Shown here: positions 7,295 to 13,440 of the stretch, in pieces
How the letters are laid out: every line of letters begins with the position of its first letter
Numbering within the stretch: position 1 is the first letter of the stretch
The notes under the pieces: generated by a model
What the model saw: only the letters and a program-made list of their open reading frames with translations
Database searches by the model: none
What the model was told of the DNA's origin: nothing
Made by a program: the position numbers and the translations under genes
Source of the DNA: Clostridiales bacterium UBA4717
GTDB taxonomy: Bacteria; Bacillota; Clostridia; Oscillospirales; CAG-272
Length of the DNA: 13,440 nt
Direction: 5' to 3'
Assembly: GCA_002404395.1 (NCBI GenBank)
Contig: DHJP01000143.1
Location: forward strand, 1-13,440

Positions 7295-7412
7295 GCCGCC
7301 GTAGGCGGCTCATATAATGCAAAAGCGAAGCGCAAAGCTTCACTCACTCTTCGATGTTCACGCCGCCGCAGGCGGTTCATATAATGCAAAAGCGAAGCGC
7401 AAAGCTTCACTC
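7292..7412 (-). repeat. Tandem repeat, two 54-bp units at 67-bp period, filling the recO-mutS2 gap
   Basis: Units 7292-7345 and 7359-7412 match at 52 of 54 positions, with differences at 7302/7369 and 7309/7376. Each unit carries two stems: GCCGCC/GGCGGC with a 3-base loop and GAAGC/GCTTC with a 5-base loop, separated by CATATAATGCAAAAGC. A 13-base linker lies between the units. The array begins 7 bases after the recO stop and ends exactly at the GTG start of mutS2, so it makes up almost the whole intergenic region. It has no transposase and resembles a small REP/MITE-like palindromic element. Confidence 0.85.
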
Positions 7413-7419
7413 CTTGAGA

Positions 7420-8214
7420 CTATATCTTCGCGGTAAGTTCCTTATATATCTTCAGCGCCGGGAAGGTGGCTTCAATATGTGCGCTCAAATACTTTTCACA
7501 GACCTCGTTAAGCTTTTGCATATCATTTTTATCGGCAAGGCTGAATGAAAAAAGCTTTTTTGCATCGCAATAGATTACATATCGCATAGCAGCAAGCACA
7601 GCCGGTGAAAGCTTCATCACAACCTCATACTCGGGCAGCTCGTGCGATCTTTTTTCACACGCAGCGCATCTGAGCGTGCCGTCATAAATACGAAAGCTCG
7701 CATCATCGTCCCTCAACTCGTCGTGGCAGACCGAGCAGGCGACAAGCGCGGGTGCAAAGCCGATCAGCGCTGCAGTGCGAAGTTCAAACGCGGCTTTAAC
7801 AATTGAAAGCGGCACCTCCGGCGAGCAAAGCTTATGTAATGAATTCAAGGTCAGTGAAAACAACTCTGACTGCTCTTCACCTTCGGTAGCGACATATCCG
7901 GCAACACTGATTATATACGAAGCCAATGCGAGCGCCTCAGGGCGTTCGCTAACCTCAAAAAAAGTGCGCTTAAGTGAGGCTTCACGCAATGTATATGCAC
8001 CGGAAACACCCGATGCGCCGCTTCCCTTTTGCGTCAGTACAAACGACGAATATGAAAGCGGTTTGACAGCCGAAAGACTGCGGCTTTTCGCACTCGACGC
8101 ACCGTGCACGAGTGCAGAAAGCTTCCCTCTCTCGGGTGACAGGAGCGTAATATACTTTTTATTATCGTTTAATTTCGTTTCGCCGATCACCAGCGCGTCA
8201 AGTGAGATCTCCAT
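7420..8214 (-). CDS. recO: DNA repair protein RecO
   Basis: 264 residues from ATG 8214, which gives the family-typical start (a short strand, then GETKLNDNKKYITLLSPERG at 11-30); an in-frame ATG at 8253 would add 13 unsupported residues. The N-terminal OB-fold covers about 1-80 and a helical domain follows. A four-cysteine zinc site is intact: C160 and C163 (CSVC), C183 and C186 (CAAC). RecO loads RecA onto SSB-coated single-stranded DNA with RecR in the RecFOR pathway, in the cytoplasm. It follows era as in many Firmicutes, after a 104-bp gap with a hairpin. The ribosome binding site is weak (GAAAGAAA). Confidence 0.93.
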   Translation of the reverse strand: MEISLDALVIGETKLNDNKKYITLLSPERGKLSALVHGASSAKSRSLSAVKPLSYSSFVLTQKGSGASGVSGAYTLREASLKRTFFEVSERPEALALASYIISVAGYVATEGEEQSELFSLTLNSLHKLCSPEVPLSIVKAAFELRTAALIGFAPALVACSVCHDELRDDDASFRIYDGTLRCAACEKRSHELPEYEVVMKLSPAVLAAMRYVIYCDAKKLFSFSLADKNDMQKLNEVCEKYLSAHIEATFPALKIYKELTAKI

Positions 8215-8262
8215 ATTTTTTCTTTCATCGTACGTTAAAAAGCAGCACACCAATCGGTTTGG

Positions 8263-8284
8263 AAAGCTTCATATCCGAAGCTTT
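8263..8284. repeat. Inverted repeat between era and recO
   Basis: AAAGCTTC (8263-8270) and GAAGCTTT (8277-8284) pair perfectly around a 6-base loop. A T-run follows on the plus strand, whereas on the minus strand, in the direction of transcription, CCAAACC follows. It is therefore not a clear terminator for era. It could be a processing or attenuation hairpin between era and recO. Confidence 0.55.
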
Positions 8285-8318
8285 TTATGATTCATAAATG
8301 ACATTGCACAAATGACAG

Positions 8319-9212
8319 TCAAAGGTCGCTTTCGTTGAAACCGAAATTATGGAGATTCACTACGCTGTCGCGCCAATTCTCCTTTACCTTGACCCACAGC
8401 TCAAGGTGTACCTTGATGCCGAAAAAGGCTTCCATATCCTCGCGTGCGTAAGTGCCGATCTTTTTAAGCGTCTCGCCCTTATGTCCGATGATGATACCTT
8501 TGTGCGAAGCTTTTTCACAATAGATATCGGCACGTATTTTAATAAGCTTCGACGATTCCTCAAATCCCTCAATTACAACAGCGGTGCCGTGCGGTATTTC
8601 GTCATCAAGCGTACGAAGTAGCTTTTCCCTGATAATTTCGGCGGCAAGGCTACGCTCGGGTTGGTCGGTGATCATGTCCGCGTCGAAAAACCACTCGCCC
8701 TCGGCCATGAATCGGTCGGTCTCTTCAAGCAGGATATCGACGCCCTTTGCGTTTATCGCCGACATCGGCACGACGGCGGCAAAGTCGGTAAGTGCGGAAT
8801 ACTCAAGTATCGCTTCGGCAAGGCGGTGCGCGTCTACTGTATCCTCTTTATTTACAACGAGAATGACGGGTATCTTCCGTGCTTTCAGACTTTCGACGAT
8901 CGTACGTTCGGTATCCGAAACGTGCTTTGCGGCATCGCAGACGAGGTATGCGGCATCGACTCCGCCGATAACGCTGCGAATGCTTTTTACCATATAGTCT
9001 CCGAGCTTATTTTTGGAGCTTTTAAGCATACCCGGAGTGTCAATAAATACGTATTGAGTTTCGCCCCTTGTAAGTATTCCGTTGATCTTTGTGCGCGTAG
9101 TCTGCGGCTTGCGCGAGACTATGGCTATCTTTTCACCGAGCAATGCGTTCAAAAGCGTGGATTTTCCGGCATTGGGTCTGCCGAGGATCGCAATAAAACC
9201 ATTCTTTTTCAT
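8319..9212 (-). CDS. era: GTPase Era, 30S ribosome assembly factor
   Basis: 297 residues from ATG 9212, with GGAGG 10 bases upstream. All GTPase motifs are present: G1 GRPNAGKST (11-19), G2 around KPQTTR (35-40), G3 DTPG (58-61), G4 NKED (121-124) and G5 MSA (150-152). The C-terminal KH domain has GIIIGHKGETLKKIG (239-253), the GxxG loop that binds the 3' end of 16S rRNA. Era assists 30S maturation on the ribosome and inner membrane surface. Its ATG overlaps the ybeY stop in ATGA, implying translational coupling of two 16S-maturation proteins. A 14-residue longer start at 9254 or thereabouts is not supported, since the binding site lies inside it. Confidence 0.96.
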   Translation of the reverse strand: MKKNGFIAILGRPNAGKSTLLNALLGEKIAIVSRKPQTTRTKINGILTRGETQYVFIDTPGMLKSSKNKLGDYMVKSIRSVIGGVDAAYLVCDAAKHVSDTERTIVESLKARKIPVILVVNKEDTVDAHRLAEAILEYSALTDFAAVVPMSAINAKGVDILLEETDRFMAEGEWFFDADMITDQPERSLAAEIIREKLLRTLDDEIPHGTAVVIEGFEESSKLIKIRADIYCEKASHKGIIIGHKGETLKKIGTYAREDMEAFFGIKVHLELWVKVKENWRDSVVNLHNFGFNESDL

Positions 9213-9718
9213 CTTTTCGTTTCCTCCGGATGGCAAACCTTGCGGCTGATCCCCATTATTTCAAGAATTTCGTCCTGGAGGCGGCGCATTTCAAGCTCGT
9301 CCTCCTTTTCGATATGATCGTATCCAAGCAGGTGAAGCATTGAGTGCGCGCACAAAAATGCGACCTCGCGGACATAGCTGTGACCGTATTCGATCGACTG
9401 CGCGCGCGCCCTCTCAAGCGAGAGCACTATATCGCCGAGCAGTACCGGTTCGCCGGAAAACAGTGCGCCGCCGTAAAGCTCGTCCGGGTCATACTGCGGG
9501 AACGAAAGCACGTCCGTCGGCGCGTCGATCCCGCGGAAATCACGGTTTATTTCACGAATTTTATCATCATCGGTAAAAGTGACCGATACGGATATAGGAT
9601 ACGCAAGCTCCATAAATTCGCGAGTGGTATCGACCACACCGCGAACAAGCGCGCAGGTGGCGGGAAGCATCGGCTCCTTGTCCTGTTCGTTTCTGAACAT
9701 CACTCTGCTTTTTTTCAT
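9209..9718 (-). CDS. ybeY: Endoribonuclease YbeY, rRNA maturation factor
   Basis: 169 residues. The signature [11 protein letters not shown] (125-135) supplies the three zinc-binding histidines H125, H129 and H135. Upstream lie the conserved [18 protein letters not shown] (57-74) and LLGDIVLS (93-100) segments. YbeY is a metal-dependent RNase implicated in 16S 3'-end maturation and 70S quality control. ATG 9718 overlaps the phoH stop (ATGA) and has AAGGAAG 9 bases upstream, inside the phoH end. Its own stop overlaps the era start. The 15-residue tail after the last helix is charged and unremarkable. Confidence 0.95.
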   Translation of the reverse strand: MKKSRVMFRNEQDKEPMLPATCALVRGVVDTTREFMELAYPISVSVTFTDDDKIREINRDFRGIDAPTDVLSFPQYDPDELYGGALFSGEPVLLGDIVLSLERARAQSIEYGHSYVREVAFLCAHSMLHLLGYDHIEKEDELEMRRLQDEILEIMGISRKVCHPEETKR

Positions 9719-10725
9719 TTTGTCAGACTTCCTTTCGAGTCGCTTTCTTTATTTTTCGCATAATAGCGTTCGTATGAATTGATTATATCCCGCACAAGCT
9801 TATGGCGTACGACATCGGTATCGGTAAAACGATGGACAGCTATATCGTCAACGTTTTTCAACACCTCGACCGCTTCGGCGAGTCCGCTCTTTTTTCCGGG
9901 CGGCAGATCGGTTTGCGTAAGGTCGCCCGTAATAACCGCCTTTGAGCCGAAGCCGAGACGGGTCAGGAACATTTTCATCTGTTCGGGCGTGGTATTCTGA
10001 GCTTCATCAAGAATTATAAACGCGTCGTCGAGCGTGCGACCTCTCATGTAAGCAAGCGGCGCGATCTCAAGCACGCCGCGTTCGGCGTATTTCGCTGCGG
10101 TCTCGCTTCCGAGCAGATCATAGAGCGCGTCATAGAGCGGGCGCAGATACGGGTCGATCTTTTCCTGCAGATCGCCCGGCAGAAAACCGAGCTTTTCGCC
10201 CGCTTCAACCGCAGGACGGGTCAACACTATCCGACTTACCGCTTTGTCGCGCAATGCGCGCACCGCGCAGGCGACCGCGAGAAAAGTCTTGCCCGTTCCG
10301 GCAGGTCCGAGTCCGAATACGACGGTATTGTTTTTTATAGTATTCACATAAGCACGCTGTCCGAGCGTTTTGGGTTTTATCGGCTTTGCGCGGGCGCTGA
10401 GACAGACGACCTCGCCCTCAAAAGCTTTGAGAGCTTCGCCGTTTCGTTTTTTGACGGTTTCGATCACATAAGCGACCTCGTGCGCATCGGGCTCGCTTCC
10501 GTTTTCGATCATTCTGAGCAGACACACCACGGCATCGGCGGCGGCTTCAAGGCTTTCGGAGTTCGGCGCGTCGATTTCGAGCGCGCTGTCGCCCGACTCG
10601 CTCAGGCTTCGATTTTTCAGGGTGACTCCGAAAGCTTTTTCAAGCTCCTCGGCATTTTTATCACAGACTCCGAACAGCGCGGACAACTCTGCGAGCGTGC
10701 GCGTTTTGATTATTCTCTCGGACAT
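9715..10725 (-). CDS. phoH: PhoH-like ATPase
   Basis: 336 residues from ATG 10725, chosen because AAAGGAA lies just upstream; upstream in-frame starts would run into yqfD. A small N-terminal KH-like region (about 1-105) precedes the P-loop ATPase domain. Walker A is [10 protein letters not shown] (138-147) and Walker B is FIILDEAQ (236-243, D240 and E241). [27 protein letters not shown] (167-193) and the [10 protein letters not shown] motif (267-276) are family hallmarks. PhoH proteins are predicted RNA-linked ATPases/helicases that travel with ybeY. Spacing is 17 bp from yqfD and a 4-base overlap with ybeY. In many Firmicutes pgpH/yqfF sits between phoH and ybeY; here it is missing. Confidence 0.94.
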   Translation of the reverse strand: MSERIIKTRTLAELSALFGVCDKNAEELEKAFGVTLKNRSLSESGDSALEIDAPNSESLEAAADAVVCLLRMIENGSEPDAHEVAYVIETVKKRNGEALKAFEGEVVCLSARAKPIKPKTLGQRAYVNTIKNNTVVFGLGPAGTGKTFLAVACAVRALRDKAVSRIVLTRPAVEAGEKLGFLPGDLQEKIDPYLRPLYDALYDLLGSETAAKYAERGVLEIAPLAYMRGRTLDDAFIILDEAQNTTPEQMKMFLTRLGFGSKAVITGDLTQTDLPPGKKSGLAEAVEVLKNVDDIAVHRFTDTDVVRHKLVRDIINSYERYYAKNKESDSKGSLTK

Positions 10726-10742
10726 CGGGATTCCTTTCACTT

Positions 10743-12005
10743 TTACTTCATGGGAATAGGTCGGCTGACAGCGATATTCTCTGTATGATAGACGGCGGCT
10801 TTTATCACGTAAGCTTCGCCGTCGCAATACTCCGAAAGTGTTTTTTCGGTGACATCGCCGATCTTTGAGATTGCAGCAAGCTTCAGATCAAGCGCGTCGC
10901 GGGCAAGCCGCTTTGCCGCATCTTCGGTAACGCGGACGGTCTCGGTCTCATACTCGTTGTAGACGGTCGTTGAAAGCTTTACAGGCAGGGAGAGTCCGTG
11001 CACAAGTTCAAGCTTTTTCACGCTTGAGGTGACTTCAAATCCGTGACCTGCCACACTGTTTTCCGACTCTCCGTTTATTATATCATACTCTGCGGATATT
11101 TTTCCACTGTTTTTTGAAATTTTAAGACTTTTTCCGAAAAATATCAATGACTTGTCTGAAAAGCTACGTCCGGTATAGGTTTTAACGGCACGCTCAAGCG
11201 GTATCCGCACCTCAAAGCGATCAAGCACTTCGGCAATGACCTCGCCCTCGGCGTGCAGCGCAACATATCCGCTTCGTCGGCTGTCATACAGCCCGCCGAC
11301 GAGCAACTCACCCTTTTTCACCGTTTCACCCGGCGCGACTGCCGGTTCGCCGGCAACCACATCAAGCTCTCTTACGACTCCGTCGCGCGAAGCGACAAGG
11401 TTCGCAGGCTTCGAGGCGGCATTGTCAGAATTCGGGCGCGCATATTCAATAACCTCAACAAAGGCGGTGGTGCCGCGAAAGTTCACACTGAGCCAGCCGA
11501 GACTTTCCTCGGCATCGAGAACGGTATTATTAAGCAGGTCTAAGTCAAGCGAGCTGCGGCGGACGCCGGGCGTACAGCCCGATTTCTCAAGCAGCGCAAG
11601 GATCTGCGAGTCAGAAAGGGCACGGTTTCCGGAAATCTTTATATCCCAGACAAATCCGGAAGAATATATGGTGAGAAATACGGCAAAAATTGCGGAAAGA
11701 ACAAGTCCCGGGCGACGCTTATATCGAAAAATGACTGACGGCAGTCCGCGCACCGTGAAGCGCTCGTACGAAAGTCCGAGCAGCGAGGCGAGTTTTTTCG
11801 GCGCGGTCGTATGCGACAACGGCAGAACTATACTGCCGTCAGGGGCGGCTTTAAATCGGATACCGCATGATAAGAGGTTATTTATAACGCGTACGCGTTC
11901 GTCGGCGGCATTGAAGCAGACATATCCCGAAATGCGGTCGAGGAATGTGAGCTTCAACAAATTTCCGAAGCATTTTGATTTTTTTGAATTTTTATTTTTT
12001 TTCAT
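10743..12005 (-). CDS. yqfD: Sporulation protein YqfD
   Basis: 420 residues from ATG 12005. A basic, lysine-rich N terminus and a soluble domain (about 15-95) precede a single membrane segment (about 100-119). A long extracytoplasmic part follows, starting [20 protein letters not shown] (120-139), reminiscent of POTRA-like or FtsQ-like beta/alpha modules. YqfD is a sigma-E-regulated sporulation protein in Bacillus, linked with YqfC; its molecular role is not settled. It lies between yqfC (119 bp upstream, with hairpins) and phoH (17 bp downstream), the usual Firmicute order. The ribosome binding site (GGGG, 5 bases) is weak. Identification rests on domain layout and context as well as sequence. 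Confidence 0.88.
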   Translation of the reverse strand: MKKNKNSKKSKCFGNLLKLTFLDRISGYVCFNAADERVRVINNLLSCGIRFKAAPDGSIVLPLSHTTAPKKLASLLGLSYERFTVRGLPSVIFRYKRRPGLVLSAIFAVFLTIYSSGFVWDIKISGNRALSDSQILALLEKSGCTPGVRRSSLDLDLLNNTVLDAEESLGWLSVNFRGTTAFVEVIEYARPNSDNAASKPANLVASRDGVVRELDVVAGEPAVAPGETVKKGELLVGGLYDSRRSGYVALHAEGEVIAEVLDRFEVRIPLERAVKTYTGRSFSDKSLIFFGKSLKISKNSGKISAEYDIINGESENSVAGHGFEVTSSVKKLELVHGLSLPVKLSTTVYNEYETETVRVTEDAAKRLARDALDLKLAAISKIGDVTEKTLSEYCDGEAYVIKAAVYHTENIAVSRPIPMK

Positions 12006-12037
12006 AGCGACCCCGATCTACGAAGATAAATGATGTT

Positions 12038-12093
12038 GCTTTTTCGAAAAAGCGTGTTTCGTTTTGTCCGCGCAAGGCGAGTTGAAACTTGCC
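12038..12093. repeat. Two hairpins in the yqfC-yqfD gap
   Basis: A perfect 16-base palindrome, GCTTTTTCGAAAAAGC, lies at 12038-12053. A second stem pairs 12076-12083 with 12086-12093 (GGCGAGTT/AACTTGCC, one G-T wobble). They occupy much of the 119-bp gap between two genes otherwise expected to be tightly coupled. No T-run follows either on the minus strand, so they are unlikely to be complete terminators. Confidence 0.5.
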
Positions 12094-12124
12094 GTGAGGC
12101 GATGTTTTGAATCCAGCACTTCGC

Positions 12125-12391
12125 TTAACCGAAGTTAATGGCGGTAACTTCACCCTCGACGATGATCTCTTTTTCTGAAAACCGCTTTAATATCAAACTC
12201 TTTCCGGTTATGCTTGCCTCGCCGTCAGCAAGCTTAAGTTTCACACAGGCATCGTTATAATCGGCAAGTCCGAGCGCACGATATACACTCACTTCGCGGC
12301 GTGAGCCGGTATTGCTTATATAAATACACGAGTGAACCCGTGAAACCTCATGACCGCCGTTTCCTGACGCTTCCCGCTTTAAAAGCTTCAT
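12125..12391 (-). CDS. yqfC: Sporulation protein YqfC (YabP/YqfC family)
   Basis: 88 residues, typical for the family. It is a small beta-rich protein: CIYISNTGSRREVSVYRALGL (22-42), then LADGEASITGKSLILKRF (54-71) and EIIVEGEVTAINFG (75-88), the YabP/YqfC pattern ending in a strand such as V.IEG.I..I.F. YqfC is a sigma-E-type sporulation protein of unclear function, nearly always next to yqfD. It is the first gene of the yqfC-to-mutS2 run and is divergent from ylbJ across 63 bp. The ribosome binding site is a poor GGCGGTGA. The short length keeps confidence a little below that of its neighbours, but position and pattern agree. Confidence 0.85.
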   Translation of the reverse strand: MKLLKREASGNGGHEVSRVHSCIYISNTGSRREVSVYRALGLADYNDACVKLKLADGEASITGKSLILKRFSEKEIIVEGEVTAINFG

Positions 12392-12454
12392 ATTCTGTCA
12401 CCGCCTTAAATATAGTGATATTAGATTATACTGCGATATTCGGGGGTTTATGCC
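12392..12454. promoter_or_regulatory. Divergent yqfC / ylbJ promoter region
   Basis: This 63-bp gap separates two divergent sporulation genes. A minus-strand TATAAT (12430-12425) and a plus-strand TATACT (12427-12432) overlap almost completely. Neither has a recognisable TTGACA at 16-18 bases. The genes' sporulation role would suggest sigma-E type promoters, but I cannot match that consensus convincingly. For ylbJ, GGGGG (12442-12446) lies 8 bases before the GTG start. Confidence 0.4.
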
Positions 12455-13420
12455 GTGAAGATTCATACTCGTTCTGTTTTATATAACCGTCTGCTCTCGC
12501 TTTTCATGAGCGCGTCGGCAATACTGCTGCTGTTTTGGCTGCTCTTGTGTCCGGAAGCCGCCAAAGTCTCGGCGGCTTGTGCAATTCTTTCCTGCGCAAA
12601 AAAGCTTTTGCCCTCGCTTTTTTGCTTTGCAGTGCTTTCGGGCTTTCTCACGCGTTCGGGCGCGCTCGGGCTGCTCTACCGCATATTTGAAAAACCTTTT
12701 CACGCGCTCTCGGGACTTCCCGGCCGCTTCGTCGGCACTTACCTTTTCTCTTTTCTGGCGGGCTTTCCTTCGGGAGTGATCTCAGCGCTCGAATATCGAA
12801 AAAGCGGCGTCATTTCCCGCGACGACTGCGCGCGCCTTGCGGCGGTCTCCGACAACACCGGTCCGGCACTGCCTGTGCTCTTGATCGGCGGCGCGATATT
12901 TTCAGACGCACGGCTCGGCGTGTACATATACCTTATACAAATAGCCGCTTCACTTATCACACTGCGGCTAACCCGTCCGCGCAAACCTGATCACCCGGGC
13001 GAAGTCGGGCAGTCTGAAGAAAAAATAACGTCGGTACATGAGTCTCCGATCACCGCATTCTGTGCGGCGGTAAGATCCGCCGTTTCCGCCTGCGCGGCGC
13101 TTTGCGGCTACGTGGTGATCTTCACGGTCGCGGCGGACGCACTCGCGCTCCGCTTTCCCTCGGTACGATTTCTTTTGCCTTTTCTTGAAATATCAAACGG
13201 CTCGGCCGCACTCTCCGCACTGCCGCGTGAGGTCGGCTTCATCATTGCTTCCGCCGCGCTTTCGTTCGGCGGTGTATGCGTACAGCTTCAAGCGGCAGAT
13301 CTGCTCACAAACGAAAAAATTCCGCTTACACCGCATCTTTGTATTAAGCTCGTGCAAAGTCTCTGTGCGCTTTTGCTCGCTTTTGCGGCAGTCGCGGCAC
13401 GCGGTTTCTTTATTTATTGA
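12455..13420 (+). CDS. ylbJ: Sporulation integral membrane protein YlbJ
   Basis: 321 residues from GTG 12455, which has GGGGG 8 bases upstream. It is a polytopic membrane protein: hydrophobic stretches lie near 14-32, 50-72, 92-112, 137-172, 200-230, 258-275 and 300-320. YlbJ/Gate-domain landmarks are LLPSLFCFAVLSGFL (51-65), the glycine/proline turn FLAGFPSGVIS (100-110), SDNTGPALPVLL (132-143) and FLEISNGSAAL (243-253). YlbJ is made in the mother cell under sigma-E in Bacillus and is needed for spore cortex formation; transport function is suspected but unproven. It is the only plus-strand gene and is divergent from yqfC. A short hydrophilic loop (about 174-197) divides the two halves. The remaining 20 bases of the window hold nothing recognisable. 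Confidence 0.88.
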   Translation: MKIHTRSVLYNRLLSLFMSASAILLLFWLLLCPEAAKVSAACAILSCAKKLLPSLFCFAVLSGFLTRSGALGLLYRIFEKPFHALSGLPGRFVGTYLFSFLAGFPSGVISALEYRKSGVISRDDCARLAAVSDNTGPALPVLLIGGAIFSDARLGVYIYLIQIAASLITLRLTRPRKPDHPGEVGQSEEKITSVHESPITAFCAAVRSAVSACAALCGYVVIFTVAADALALRFPSVRFLLPFLEISNGSAALSALPREVGFIIASAALSFGGVCVQLQAADLLTNEKIPLTPHLCIKLVQSLCALLLAFAAVAARGFFIY

Positions 13421-13440
13421 AATGTAGGTTTGTCAATGAT

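Noticed and set aside
6807..7304. Plus-strand open frame antisense to the mutS2 N terminus
   Set aside because: Low-complexity serine/alanine translation and full overlap with well-conserved mutS2.
7292..7412. CRISPR-like repeat array
   Set aside because: Only two units, a 13-base spacer, a 54-base repeat with double stems and no cas genes; this is a tandem palindromic element.
8263..8284. Terminator ending era transcription
   Set aside because: The T-run is on the plus-strand side; in the direction of era transcription the stem is followed by CCAAACC.
11236..12033. Plus-strand open frame (265 codons) antisense to yqfD
   Set aside because: Composition is serine/arginine-rich as expected for the reverse of a biased coding region; no motif or good ribosome binding site.

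Overview
The window reads as chromosomal DNA of an anaerobic, probably endospore-forming clostridial Firmicute. The evidence is three sporulation genes (yqfC, yqfD, ylbJ), the Firmicute order yqfC-yqfD-phoH-ybeY-era-recO, mutS2 in place of a classical mutS/mutL pair, GGAGG-type ribosome binding sites, and a TTGACA/TAAAAT promoter. Genus cannot be given from the sequence alone. Almost everything lies on the minus strand; only the last gene (ylbJ) is on the plus strand. No rRNA, tRNA, CRISPR array, transposase or prophage gene is visible.

Reading the minus strand from right to left: (1) 12391 to 4880 holds the core operon yqfC, yqfD, phoH, ybeY, era, recO, mutS2. phoH/ybeY and ybeY/era share ATGA stop-start overlaps. 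The usual pgpH/yqfF, dgkA and cdd genes are absent from between phoH and recO. The recO-mutS2 junction is filled by a 67-bp-period tandem repeat, and hairpins sit in the yqfC-yqfD and era-recO gaps. Two hairpin terminators follow mutS2 (4796-4822 and 4670-4696). (2) 4477 to 2744 holds two xylose-isomerase-like TIM-barrel (sugar phosphate isomerase/epimerase) genes, driven by an extended -10 promoter around 4660 and closed by a strong terminator hairpin at 2577-2625. (3) 2480 to 1 holds a separate two-gene transcription unit with its own near-consensus promoter (2519-2547). Its first gene encodes a four-helix membrane protein with tandem TrkA/RCK-like Rossmann domains and a C-terminal RyR (ryanodine receptor-like) domain. 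Its second gene encodes a TIR-NB-ARC (STAND/NLR-like) protein that runs off the left edge.

The most interesting part is region 3. A TIR domain with the NADase-type glutamate, on an NLR-like switch, lies 22 bp behind a membrane protein carrying nucleotide-binding-type and RyR domains. This is the layout expected of an abortive-infection system in which a TIR-derived NAD product would gate a membrane effector, in the spirit of Thoeris but with a different effector. The architecture is visible in the sequence; the function is inference.

ylbJ is divergent from yqfC across a 63-bp gap with overlapping candidate -10 boxes, so sporulation genes face both ways from that point.
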